DNA of 64,000 nucleotides from Arthrobacter sp. H35-D1 (lineage in GTDB: Bacteria; Actinomycetota; Actinomycetes; Actinomycetales; Micrococcaceae), in assembly GCF_030063185.1 (NCBI RefSeq), contig NZ_JASISP010000004.1, positions 42,852-106,851 on the forward strand, given 5' to 3'. The position numbers and the translations under genes were made by a program. The notes beneath the pieces are model-generated. The model was not told the DNA's origin, made no database searches, and saw only the letters and a list, made by a program, of their open reading frames with translations. Of this stretch, positions 50,782-59,489 are shown piece after piece. Numbering within the stretch: the first letter of the stretch is position 1; every line of letters begins with the position of its first letter.

Positions 50782-52257
50782 ATGGACTGGTTGGACGCAA
50801 GCTGGGTGAACACCGAATGGTTTGCGGCCGAGGGGAGCTTGGCTGCCCGCTTTGTGCTCCAGCACGGGATCGCGGCCGTGTTTGTCCTCGCCTTCGTTTC
50901 AAGTGCGCTGCAGTTCCCGGCCCTGCTGGGGGAGCGTGGCCTGCTGCCGGTGCCCCGCTACCTGCAGCGCGTTTCGCGGCTTCCCGGGCCCAGCGTGTTC
51001 CGCCGCCGCTATTCTGACACGATGCTGCGGGTTGTTGCGTGGAGTGGTGCAGCCATTGGCGCCACCGTGGTGCTGGGCTTGCCGCAGCGCGGGCCGCCGT
51101 GGTTGCCCATGCTCGCTTTCCTGGCCATGTGGCTGTTGTACATGTCGATCGTGAATGTGGGCCAGGTCTTTTATGGCTTCGGGTGGGAGATCCTGCTGCT
51201 CGAGGCAGGCTTTCTGGCTGCTTTCCTTGGCTCAAACCAAAGCACGACGCCGGCCGTCACCCTGTGGTTGTTTTGGTGGCTTGTGTTTCGGCTGGAGTTT
51301 GGTGCCGGCATGATCAAGATGCGCGGGGACACGGCCTGGCGCGACCTCACCGCCCTGTATTACCACCACGAAACCCAACCCATGCCCAATCCGTTGAGCT
51401 GGTGGTTCCACCACTTGCCCAAGCCGCTGCACAAGGTGGAGGTGCTGGGGAACCACTTTGCCCAGCTGGTGGTGCCCTTCCTGCTGTTTGCCCCGCGGCC
51501 GGTGGCCAGCTGGGCTGCCTTGGTTATTGTGCTGACCCAGCTGTGGCTCGTGCTCTCGGGCAACTTTGCCTGGTTGAACGTGCTCACCCTGGTGCTGGCG
51601 TGCTCGGCAGTTGGTGATTCGGTGCTGTCCGCAGTGCTTCCAGGGCTGCCCGCAGGGGTTGCCGACCAGGCCACGGTGCCGGCGGGCGAACTGGCCGGTG
51701 CTCAGGCGGAAGCCGGCAGCCCGGCCTGGTTTGTGCTGGTGGTGCTGGCCGTCGGTGCGCTCATGCTGGTGCTTGGCTGGTGGCCGCTGCGGAACTTGCT
51801 CTCCCGGCGCCAGGCCATGAATGCCAGCTTCAACCGCTGGCGGCTGGGCAATGCCTACGGCGCCTTTGGCAGCATCACGCGTGAGCGCTTCGAGGTGGTG
51901 GTGGAAGGCTGGGACGGGCAGCGATGGCTCGAATACGGTTTTCGGGGCAAGCCGGGGGACCCCTCCCGCATGCCGCGGCAGTGGGCCCCGTACCACCTGC
52001 GCCTCGACTGGATGATGTGGTTCCTTGCCCTGGGCCAGCCGGGCATGCACTGGTTTGTCCCGTTCCTGCGGCAGCTGCTGGCAGCGGACCCCGCAACGCT
52101 GAAGCTGCTGCGGCACGACCCCTTCGCCGGGAGGACACCGGAACAAGTCAGGGCGCGGGTCTTTGCCTACCGTTTCACTTCGTGGCGGCAATGGCGCAGC
52201 ACAGGCAACTGGTGGGTGCGCGAACCCATGGGGCTGCTGGTGCCGCCGCTGGAATGA
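50782..52257 (+). CDS. Lipase maturation factor family membrane protein
   Basis: 491 residues. N-terminal multi-helix membrane region with WWLVFRLEFGAGMIKMRGDT and LTALYYHHETQPMPNPLSWW, the signature of the LMF1 family. The C-terminal soluble domain (RFEVVVEGWDG through LRLDWMMWFLAL) is also present. Bacterial members are common but their role is not established. It lies 47 bp after the permease gene and may be co-transcribed by read-through. Confidence 0.9.
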   Translation: MDWLDASWVNTEWFAAEGSLAARFVLQHGIAAVFVLAFVSSALQFPALLGERGLLPVPRYLQRVSRLPGPSVFRRRYSDTMLRVVAWSGAAIGATVVLGLPQRGPPWLPMLAFLAMWLLYMSIVNVGQVFYGFGWEILLLEAGFLAAFLGSNQSTTPAVTLWLFWWLVFRLEFGAGMIKMRGDTAWRDLTALYYHHETQPMPNPLSWWFHHLPKPLHKVEVLGNHFAQLVVPFLLFAPRPVASWAALVIVLTQLWLVLSGNFAWLNVLTLVLACSAVGDSVLSAVLPGLPAGVADQATVPAGELAGAQAEAGSPAWFVLVVLAVGALMLVLGWWPLRNLLSRRQAMNASFNRWRLGNAYGAFGSITRERFEVVVEGWDGQRWLEYGFRGKPGDPSRMPRQWAPYHLRLDWMMWFLALGQPGMHWFVPFLRQLLAADPATLKLLRHDPFAGRTPEQVRARVFAYRFTSWRQWRSTGNWWVREPMGLLVPPLE

Positions 52258-52290
52258 GGGAGCGGGCGAAGAACAAGCAGCCTGGCAGGA

Positions 52291-52710
52291 CTATTTGGCG
52301 GTTTTCGCTGCCGAGCACTCGGGGCACAGGCCGTATATTTCCACTGTGTGCTGCACCTGCGTGAAACCATTGGCCTTGGCAATGGAGGCAGCCCAGCTCT
52401 CCACTTCGGGGGCCTCGAATTCCACCGTTTTCCCGCACTCGCGGCACAACAGGTGGTGGTGATGGCTGGTGGCGGAACAGCGGCGGTACACGGCTTCGCC
52501 CTCGCCGTTGCGCAGGGTGTCGAGCTCGCCGTCGTCGGTCATGGAGGCCAGAATCCTGTACGTGGTGGCCAACGACACAGGCGTGCCTTGTTCGTGCAGC
52601 AGACGGTGGAGTTCCTGGGTGCTGACAAAGTCGTCCAAAGTGTCCAGCGCGGCGCTGATCGCAAGGCGCTGCTTGGTGACGCGCTGCTCCTTCACCGGTG
52701 TACCCGACAT
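52291..52710 (-). CDS. zur: Zinc uptake regulator, Fur family
   Basis: 139 residues. N-terminal winged helix (RVTKQRLAISAALDTLDDFV, LATTYRILASM) then the metal/dimer domain with HHHHLLCRECGKTVEFEAPE and a second Cys pair CPEC, giving the structural Cys4 zinc site. The overall pattern is actinobacterial Zur (FurB). Convergent with the LMF gene, about 4 kb from its presumed target, the Znu-like operon. Confidence 0.9.
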   Translation of the reverse strand: MSGTPVKEQRVTKQRLAISAALDTLDDFVSTQELHRLLHEQGTPVSLATTYRILASMTDDGELDTLRNGEGEAVYRRCSATSHHHHLLCRECGKTVEFEAPEVESWAASIAKANGFTQVQHTVEIYGLCPECSAAKTAK

Positions 52711-52821
52711 TGCCGCACCCACTTTCCTCGTACTGGATCCAATCATCCAGCCTAGCGCACCAGCCATGGGCATGACGGTGCGACCATGGCCGGGGCGGCA
52801 CTTCCGGCATATGCTGGCACC

Positions 52822-53478
52822 ATGTTGCTGACTAAATTCACCCATTCCTGCGTCCGGCTCGAGCAGGACGGGCGGGTCCTTGTCCTTGACCCGGGCATTC
52901 TTTCCGAATCCGCCACAGCTCTTGACGGAGCCGACGCCGTGCTCATCACGCACGAGCACGCCGACCACTACGACCCGGCTGCACTCGCCTTGGCCCTGGC
53001 GGATTCGCCGGAATTGACCATTTACGCCCCTGCAGGGGTCGTTCACGACTTGCGCGCGCATGCGCCCGAGCAGGCTGCACGGATTGTGGAGGCGGCTGGC
53101 GGGGACAGCTTTGCGGTGGCCGGGTTTGCCGTCCAGTGCTTCGGTGGCCAGCACGCCCTGATCCACCCCAGCATCCCCGTGGTGGCCAATGTGGGATATC
53201 TGATCGACGACAACCTCTACCACCCGGGCGATGCCCTGATTGTTCCGCACGGGGTCAGCGTGGGAACGCTGTTGGCTCCTGTCCATGCCCCGTGGTCAAA
53301 GGTGTCCGAGGTGGTTGACTTTGTGGTCTCTGTCAGGGCCCCGCACGCCTATCAAATCCACGACGGGCTGCTCAACGAACAAGGCTTGGCGTTCACCGAG
53401 TCCCACATCGAACGCATTGGCGGCCAGCACGGGGTCAAATTCCGCCACCTGGATGCCGGGGCATCGGTGGAAATCTAG
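52822..53478 (+). CDS. MBL-fold metallo-hydrolase (UlaG-like)
   Basis: 218 residues. Metallo-beta-lactamase fold: LVLDPG, metal motif [17 protein letters not shown] and a late His. Of the UlaG/RNase-Z-like subgroup; substrate unknown. ATG at 52822 fits the family start [13 protein letters not shown]. The end overlaps the convergent PLP-enzyme gene by four bases. Confidence 0.88.
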   Translation: MLLTKFTHSCVRLEQDGRVLVLDPGILSESATALDGADAVLITHEHADHYDPAALALALADSPELTIYAPAGVVHDLRAHAPEQAARIVEAAGGDSFAVAGFAVQCFGGQHALIHPSIPVVANVGYLIDDNLYHPGDALIVPHGVSVGTLLAPVHAPWSKVSEVVDFVVSVRAPHAYQIHDGLLNEQGLAFTESHIERIGGQHGVKFRHLDAGASVEI

Positions 53479-54611
53479 CCGCGCCACACGCCGGTGGCGA
53501 AGAAATCGGCGATCGCCGCCAAGTGCGGGGCCGGATCAAGGCCCTTCTCGGCCAGCCAGGCAGGATTGTAGTAGCTGCCCGCATAGCGCTCGCCGCCGTC
53601 GCACATCAATGTCACGATGCTGCCCTTTTCACCATTGGCAACCATCTGCCCCACCAATTGCCACACGCCCCACAGGTTGGTGCCGGTGGAAGGCCCGGCG
53701 TGCATGCCCGTCAAAATAGAAAAGTGCATCATGGCGGCCACGGACGCGGCGTCGGGGATTTCCGCCATGGCGTCGATGACGCCGGGGACAAAGCTGGGCT
53801 CCACGCGCGGGCGGCCAATGCCCTCAATCCGGGATGAGACGCCCGTGACGGTCGAGGGGTCGTGGTTCTTCCACGCCGGGTAAAATGCGGAACCTTCGGG
53901 ATCGGCCACCAGCAATTGCGTGGCATGGCCGTGGTAGCGGATGTAGCGCCCGATCGTGGCGGAGGTGCCGCCGGTGCCGGCGCCGACCACCACCCAGGCC
54001 GGCTCGGGGAAACGTTCGTGCCCCAGCTGGCTGAAGATCGATTCGGCAATGTTGTTGTTTCCGCGCCAGTCGGTGGCCCGCTCGGCGTAGGTGAACTGGT
54101 CCATGTAGTGCCCATTGCACTGTGCGGCAATGTCCGCCGCCGCCGAATACACCTCGTCGGCCTTGTCCACGAAATGGCAGCGCCCGCCAAACTGCTCAAT
54201 GAGCTCAATCTTTTCCGGGCTGGTGCTGCGCGTCATGACAGCCACAAATTCCAAGCCCAGCAGGTGCGCAAAGTAGGCCTCGGAAACGGCCGTGCTGCCT
54301 GAACTGGCCTCCACCACCGTGGTGCCTTCGTTGATCCAGCCGTTGACCAGGGCAAAGAGGAACAGCGAGCGGGCCAGCCGGTGTTTCAGGCTTCCCGTCC
54401 TGTGGCACGACTCGTCCTTGACATACAAGTCAACCCCCCACTGCTCCGGCAACTCAACCTTGTACAGGTGGGTGTCCGCCGAGCGGTTGCTTTCCGCCTG
54501 GACCTTGCCAATGGCGCTGCGTGTCCAGGACCGGGCTGCTTCTGCGGCGGCGTGGGAGGCGATGGTAGGGGTGGCGGTGCTGGAGACGGCGGTGCTGGCT
54601 GCGGAGTTCAT
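53475..54611 (-). CDS. Cysteine synthase-like PLP enzyme (Cds1 / L-cysteine desulfhydrase type)
   Basis: 378 residues, fold-type II. PLP lysine in [12 protein letters not shown], preceded by DESCHRTGS, substrate loop [19 protein letters not shown], phosphate loop [12 protein letters not shown]. Longer than CysK and closest in layout to mycobacterial Cds1, which releases sulfide from cysteine. The divergent neighbour is a sulfurtransferase, so both may serve sulfur handling. Start at 54611. Confidence 0.85.
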   Translation of the reverse strand: MNSAASTAVSSTATPTIASHAAAEAARSWTRSAIGKVQAESNRSADTHLYKVELPEQWGVDLYVKDESCHRTGSLKHRLARSLFLFALVNGWINEGTTVVEASSGSTAVSEAYFAHLLGLEFVAVMTRSTSPEKIELIEQFGGRCHFVDKADEVYSAAADIAAQCNGHYMDQFTYAERATDWRGNNNIAESIFSQLGHERFPEPAWVVVGAGTGGTSATIGRYIRYHGHATQLLVADPEGSAFYPAWKNHDPSTVTGVSSRIEGIGRPRVEPSFVPGVIDAMAEIPDAASVAAMMHFSILTGMHAGPSTGTNLWGVWQLVGQMVANGEKGSIVTLMCDGGERYAGSYYNPAWLAEKGLDPAPHLAAIADFFATGVWRG

Positions 54612-54687
54612 ATAGCCAAGTGTAGGCTTGCCGCGTCCGGCCGCAGCAGGTGCGACCGGACGTGAATCTGACGATGAAGGAGTCCCC

Positions 54688-56580
54688 ATGACCGTCTTGA
54701 TGAGCGTCGCCCAGCTCAACGACCGCATGACCAGCGGCGTCCGCACCGTGTTGTTGGATGTGCGCTGGGCGTTGGGGGATCCGCACGGCCGCAAGCACTA
54801 CTTGGCCGGGCACATCCCCGGTGCCGTCTACGTCGACATGGACACCGAGCTGGCCGCCCATGGAGAGCCGCGGGAAGGCCGGCACCCCCTGCCCACCGAG
54901 ACCGATTTCGCCGCATCCGTGCGCCGCTGGGGCATCGATGACCAGGACACTGTGGTGGTCTACGACGACGCCGGTGCCACCGCCGCTGCCCGGGCCTGGT
55001 GGTTGCTGGGTTACGCAGGCCTTCCGGAAATTTACCTGCTCGACGGCGGACTGGCCGCCTGGCGTGCCGCGCACCTTCCGCTCGCCCAAGGCGAGAAAGA
55101 AGGGGTGCCGGGCGACGCCGTCGTGCGTTTCGGTGGAAAAGGGACCATTGACGCCGACGGGGCTGCCGGCTGGGACGGAATTTTGCTCGATGCCCGGGCC
55201 GGGGAGCGATACCGTGGCGAGGCCGAGCCGATCGACCCCAGGGCCGGGCACATTCCCGGAGCGGTGAGTGCGCCCACGAGCGAGAATCTGGCCGCGGACA
55301 AGACGTTCTTGCCGGCGGATCAGCTGCGGGCGCGCTTTGCCGCCCTGGGCCTGGTCCCGGACACTGCCGCGGCAGTGTATTGCGGCTCGGGGGTGAGCGC
55401 CGCACACGAAATTGCGGCGCTCGAGATTGCCGGATTCACTGCTGCCTTGTACCCGGGGTCGTGGTCCGCGTGGTCAAACCAACCGGAACGACCAGTTGAG
55501 GTCGGAGCCAACGGCGATATGCTGAATAACATGACTGAAGTAAAGGCCTATGCTGCCACCTCTGCCGCATCCGGATTGACCCCAAGCACCATTGAACGCC
55601 GCGAACCCGGTGCCCACGACGTTGAAATCGCCATTGAATTCTGCGGTTTGTGCCACTCCGACGTGCATGCCATCCGTTCCGAGTGGGGACCGGCGAAGTA
55701 TCCGTTGGTCCCCGGGCACGAAATCGTTGGCACCGTCAGCCGGATTGGCGGGTCCGTGGAAGGCTTCACCGTTGGCCAGCGCGTGGGCGTTGGTTGCATG
55801 GTGGACTCCTGCCGGGAATGCGACTCCTGCCTTGAAGGCTTCGAGCAGTACTGCGAGGCGGGCAATATTGGAACCTACGGGGTGGTGGATCGCCGCAACG
55901 GAGGGGGCATCACCCAGGGCGGCTACTCGCAAGGCATCGTGGTGGATGAAAACTATGTGCTGACCATCCCCGAGGGCATGGACCCGGCCGCCGCGGCGCC
56001 GCTGCTGTGCGCCGGCGTCACCACGTTCTCGCCGCTGAGCTACCTCGATGTGCAGGAAGGTGACAAGGTTGGGGTTGTGGGCCTGGGCGGACTGGGCCAC
56101 ATGGCTGTCAAGATCGCCAAGGCGCTCGGCGCCACTGTCACGGTGTTCACCACCTCGCCCGGGAAGGAGTCGGCGGCCAAGGCGCTCGGAGCCGACGCCG
56201 TGGTGGTTTCCTCCGACGCAGCGCAGATGGATGCCGTCAAGGGAACGCTCAATGCCATCCTTGACACCGTTGCCGCCGTGCACAACATCAACGACTACCT
56301 GCGCACCCTTGACCGCGACGGCGCCCTGATCCAGCTGGGACTGCCCTCGGCCGCCATGCCGCCGGTGGAGCCGGGTCTGCTGATCCGCAAGCGCCTGGCC
56401 TACGGCGGGTCGCTTATTGGTGGCATTGCCGAAACACAGGAAATGCTTGATTTCTGCGCCGAACACGGCATTGCCTCCGACATTGAAATGGTCGCTGCCC
56501 CGGACCTGGACCAAGCCTACGACCGCATGGTGGCAGGGGACGTGAAGTACCGTTTTGTGCTTGATGCAAGCACCATCTAA
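54688..56580 (+). CDS. Sulfurtransferase (double rhodanese) fused in frame to a zinc alcohol dehydrogenase
   Basis: One open frame of 630 residues with no stop between two complete enzymes. Residues 1 to about 275 are a two-domain rhodanese/3-mercaptopyruvate sulfurtransferase with the active loop [10 protein letters not shown]. From residue 282 ([11 protein letters not shown], codon at 55531) follows a 349-residue NAD(P)-dependent alcohol dehydrogenase of the CAD/YahK group. It has the catalytic zinc CGLCHSD and GHEIVG, the structural C-x2-C-x2-C-x7-C (CRECDSC then C) and the nucleotide loop [12 protein letters not shown] at 54688 has AAGGAG 5 nt before. Each half is normally a separate protein, so this is a true fusion, or two genes joined by loss of a stop, or a sequencing indel. 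Confidence 0.85.
   Translation: MTVLMSVAQLNDRMTSGVRTVLLDVRWALGDPHGRKHYLAGHIPGAVYVDMDTELAAHGEPREGRHPLPTETDFAASVRRWGIDDQDTVVVYDDAGATAAARAWWLLGYAGLPEIYLLDGGLAAWRAAHLPLAQGEKEGVPGDAVVRFGGKGTIDADGAAGWDGILLDARAGERYRGEAEPIDPRAGHIPGAVSAPTSENLAADKTFLPADQLRARFAALGLVPDTAAAVYCGSGVSAAHEIAALEIAGFTAALYPGSWSAWSNQPERPVEVGANGDMLNNMTEVKAYAATSAASGLTPSTIERREPGAHDVEIAIEFCGLCHSDVHAIRSEWGPAKYPLVPGHEIVGTVSRIGGSVEGFTVGQRVGVGCMVDSCRECDSCLEGFEQYCEAGNIGTYGVVDRRNGGGITQGGYSQGIVVDENYVLTIPEGMDPAAAAPLLCAGVTTFSPLSYLDVQEGDKVGVVGLGGLGHMAVKIAKALGATVTVFTTSPGKESAAKALGADAVVVSSDAAQMDAVKGTLNAILDTVAAVHNINDYLRTLDRDGALIQLGLPSAAMPPVEPGLLIRKRLAYGGSLIGGIAETQEMLDFCAEHGIASDIEMVAAPDLDQAYDRMVAGDVKYRFVLDASTI
55496..55523 (+). promoter_or_regulatory. 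Candidate internal promoter giving a leaderless alcohol dehydrogenase mRNA
   Basis: TTGAGG (55496-55501) and TATGCT (55518-55523) are 16 nt apart; the -10 ends 7 nt before the ATG at 55531, where transcription would start. No SD precedes that ATG. If real, the dehydrogenase can be made alone from a leaderless transcript. Confidence 0.5.
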
Positions 56581-56613
56581 CCAACCCGCCGGCATAGTTT
56601 TAAGGAGCAATTC

Positions 56614-57042
56614 TTGAGCACCCTGTTTACCAAGATCATCAACGGCGAGATCCCGGGCCGGTTCATCTGGCAGGACGAGGACTGCGTGTCGTTCCTGACC
56701 GTAGGCCCGCTGACGGACGGGCACGCACTGGTGGTGCCGCGCCTGGAAGTGGACAAATGGACGGACGCGGCCCCGGAACTCGTGGCGAAGCTGATGGCCG
56801 TGGCCCAGACTATCGGTCGGGGACAGGTAGCAGCCTTTGGCGCCCCGCGGGCCGGGCTGACCATAGCCGGCTTTGAAGTGGAACACCTGCACGTGCACGT
56901 GTTCCCCGCATACAGCATGGAGAACTTCGACTTCTCCACGGTGGACAACAAACCGGACCCCGCCGCCATGGATGCCAACGCAGAAAAGCTTCGCGAGGCT
57001 CTCCGCGCGGCAGGCCACGCGGAATTCGTCCCGGCTGCCTAG
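56614..57042 (+). CDS. HIT family protein
   Basis: 142 residues. Histidine triad HLHVHVFP and the N-terminal IINGEIPGRFIWQDE, as in HinT-type nucleotidyl hydrolases acting on AMP-linked substrates. TTG start with AAGGAG 6 nt upstream. It follows the fusion gene by 33 bp in the same direction, probably co-transcribed. Confidence 0.93.
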   Translation: MSTLFTKIINGEIPGRFIWQDEDCVSFLTVGPLTDGHALVVPRLEVDKWTDAAPELVAKLMAVAQTIGRGQVAAFGAPRAGLTIAGFEVEHLHVHVFPAYSMENFDFSTVDNKPDPAAMDANAEKLREALRAAGHAEFVPAA

Positions 57043-57095
57043 GAAATTCATGCCCCGACACCTGGGTGTGCAGTGGCTTGCGTTTTTTCGAATTG

Positions 57096-57130
57096 ATCCA
57101 TAACAGGCCCTGCTTTGGCCTGTTATGGAT
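57096..57130. terminator. Strong hairpin after the HIT gene, no T-run
   Basis: Perfect 14-bp stem (57096-57109 with 57117-57130, core CCATAACAGGCC) and a 7-nt loop. The position 53 bp past the stop suggests a terminator, but no T-run follows on either strand. Confidence 0.55.
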
Positions 57131-57289
57131 ATCACATCCCGCGGTTTGGGTGTGTTTGGGAGTTGACGGCAGATGGTCCGCGGCCCGCCAAGCCAGCGCT
57201 CCCTGATTGGCTGGCTTTGTCCTCGAGCGGGTAGTATGGCGCACTGGTAAGTTCAAGGACTACAATTTGCGCGGACAGGAACTCGATTG

Positions 57290-59266
57290 ATGACGAAGGA
57301 AGAAAATTCCGAGATGGACTCGAAGGATGAAAAATCTCTGGATTCAGCAGGTCGTCCGCTTTTGCACAAAATCGAGGAACACTACCCGCACGACATTCAC
57401 CCGGGACTTGTCCCTGGTATCTCTGTGGATGAACAACGGATCAAATACGGTACTGACAAGCTCGTTTTTACGCTGGCAGCCGTGCTTATTTTGGGATTCA
57501 TCGCCTGGGGCGTGATCTCAACCGAGTCACTGAAGAGCGTCTCGGATGCTGCGTTGAGTTGGGTGGTTGGCAACACCGGATGGCTCTTCACCGCCCTGGT
57601 GTCCCTGGTCCTGGTTTTCATGATCTTCCTGGGGTTCAGCAAGTATGGCCGCATTCCGTTGGGGACGGATGGGGAGAAGCCGGAGTTTTCCAAATTTTCC
57701 TGGATCGCCATGATGTTCTCGGCGGGCATGGGCATTGGGTTGTTCTTCTTCGGCCCCTACGAACCTCTGTCGTACTTCATTTCCCCGGCGCCCGGAACAG
57801 CTGATCCGGAGACCAGTGAGGCAATTCACAAGGCGATGGCGCAAACCATCTTCCACTGGGGCCTGCATGCGTGGGCACTGTACGCCCTCGTGGGTGCGGC
57901 GGTTGCCTACGGCGCCTATCGTCGCGGCAGGGTCCCGTTGATGAGTTCGATTTTCACTTCCTTGTTTGGGAAACGCCAGACCGAAGGTGTCCCGGGGCGC
58001 CTGATCGACATGTTTGCCATTGTCGCCACACTTTTCGGCACGGCAGCTTCCTTGGGCATCGGTGCGCTGCAGGTCGGCCGCGGAGTTGAGATTGTCAGCG
58101 GCATCGGCAAGCTCCCCAACGCAGGGTTGATTATCATCATTGCGATTCTGAGTGCTGCATTTGTGGCCTCCGCCGTTTCCGGTGTGGGGCGCGGAATTCG
58201 GTGGCTCTCCAATATCAACATGACGCTGGCCTTGGTGTTGGCCACTTTCATATTTGTTGCCGGACCGACGCTGTTCCTCTTGAACCTGGTGCCGGCATCG
58301 TTGACGGAGTACCTCTCCGAGCTGCTGCACATGATGAGCAAGGGACCTTCGTGGGGTGCCGAAGCGGCGGACTTCTCTGCCACCTGGACAGTCTTCTATT
58401 GGGCATGGTGGATCTCGTGGTCCCCGTTTGTGGGGATCTTCCTGGCCCGCATCTCCCGTGGCAGGACACTGCGCGAGTATGTGCTGTACGTCCTTGGTGT
58501 TCCCACTGTGGTGTGCGCCCTTGCATTTAGTGTCTTTGGTGGCACCACCATGTGGTTGCGCATGAACGGCGCCGACATCGGCACCAATGCATCACCCCAA
58601 GATCTCTTCTTTTCGATGTTGGACCAGTTGCCCCTGGCGCAGCTCACACCCTTCCTTGCCATGACCTGTGTTGCAATTTTCTTCATCACATCCGCAGATT
58701 CGGCGTCCGTGGTGATGGGGATACTCTCGCAGCGAGGCAAGGCGGAACCCGACAAGAAGATCGTCGTTTTCTGGGGCTTGGCCATGATGGGCATCGCGGT
58801 CGTCATGCTCCTTGTCGGCGGAAACACGGCGTTGCAGGGTCTCCAGAATCTCATTATCGTCTCGGCTTTGCCCTTTGCGATCATCCTGCTGCTGATGATG
58901 GTCGCCTTCGCGAAGGACTTGCACACGGATCCGATGATGATCCGGCAAGAGTACGCCGAACAAGCGATTGAGAACGCTGTCAAAGCCGGCATCGACGAAC
59001 ACGGTGACGACTTCGCCCTCACCGTCGAAAAGGCGGCGGATGGTCACGGTGCAGGGGAGGACTTCGACTCCCATGGAAGCGAAGTCACCGACTGGTATCA
59101 ACGCCACGACGAAGAGGGCGAGCCCGTCGACTATGACTACAAGGCCGGCGAATATGCCGACGGCTGGGTGCCCGAGGATGCTGCGGAGGACGGCTCGCCT
59201 GACGAAGTCTCGGCGTCCGATTCGGCATCAGAAGCGGGTTCGGATCCGGATCTTGTGAAGGTGTAG
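57290..59266 (+). CDS. BCCT family betaine/choline/carnitine transporter
   Basis: 658 residues with twelve helices. BCCT landmarks: GMGIGLFFFGPYEPLSYF and the Trp-rich signature FYWAWWISWSPFVGIFLARI. It imports a quaternary-ammonium compatible solute with Na+ or H+. The N-terminal ~65 and the C-terminal ~100 residues are cytoplasmic; the latter is strongly acidic (EDFDSHGSE, DEEGEPVDYDYK), as in osmosensing members such as BetP, where the basic/acidic tail modulates activation. ATG at 57290 is preceded by AGGA; a TTG one codon earlier is possible. Confidence 0.93.
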   Translation: MTKEENSEMDSKDEKSLDSAGRPLLHKIEEHYPHDIHPGLVPGISVDEQRIKYGTDKLVFTLAAVLILGFIAWGVISTESLKSVSDAALSWVVGNTGWLFTALVSLVLVFMIFLGFSKYGRIPLGTDGEKPEFSKFSWIAMMFSAGMGIGLFFFGPYEPLSYFISPAPGTADPETSEAIHKAMAQTIFHWGLHAWALYALVGAAVAYGAYRRGRVPLMSSIFTSLFGKRQTEGVPGRLIDMFAIVATLFGTAASLGIGALQVGRGVEIVSGIGKLPNAGLIIIIAILSAAFVASAVSGVGRGIRWLSNINMTLALVLATFIFVAGPTLFLLNLVPASLTEYLSELLHMMSKGPSWGAEAADFSATWTVFYWAWWISWSPFVGIFLARISRGRTLREYVLYVLGVPTVVCALAFSVFGGTTMWLRMNGADIGTNASPQDLFFSMLDQLPLAQLTPFLAMTCVAIFFITSADSASVVMGILSQRGKAEPDKKIVVFWGLAMMGIAVVMLLVGGNTALQGLQNLIIVSALPFAIILLLMMVAFAKDLHTDPMMIRQEYAEQAIENAVKAGIDEHGDDFALTVEKAADGHGAGEDFDSHGSEVTDWYQRHDEEGEPVDYDYKAGEYADGWVPEDAAEDGSPDEVSASDSASEAGSDPDLVKV

Positions 59267-59384
59267 AACGCCCGACCGGGTGCCGTCGACAGGGACTTTA
59301 CCGCCCGCGTTGCTGCCAAGCTGGCGCTGTCGAGGTCGCGGCGGTTCCCTCGTGGTTCCCCCGCGGCTCTTGGCCAGGCGCACG

Positions 59385-59465
59385 GTGCTGGAGCGTCTGG
59401 CAAGAGTGCCCCGAAAGTGCTGGAGCGTCTGGCAAGAGTGCCCCGAAAGTGCTGGAGCGTCTGAA
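59385..59465. repeat. 32-bp tandem repeat (2.5 copies), dispersed repeat copy 2
   Basis: Units at 59385-59416 and 59417-59448 and a partial third at 59449-59465. Each carries GTGCTGGAGCGTCT and CAAGAGTGCCCCGAAA. The junction sequence CCCCGAAAGTGCTGGAGCGT is identical to the outer arm of the palindrome at 28222-28318. It lies in the gap between the convergent BCCT and hrpA genes. Confidence 0.9.
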
Positions 59466-59489
59466 GGTGGAGGGGCGCTTTGGCTTTCC

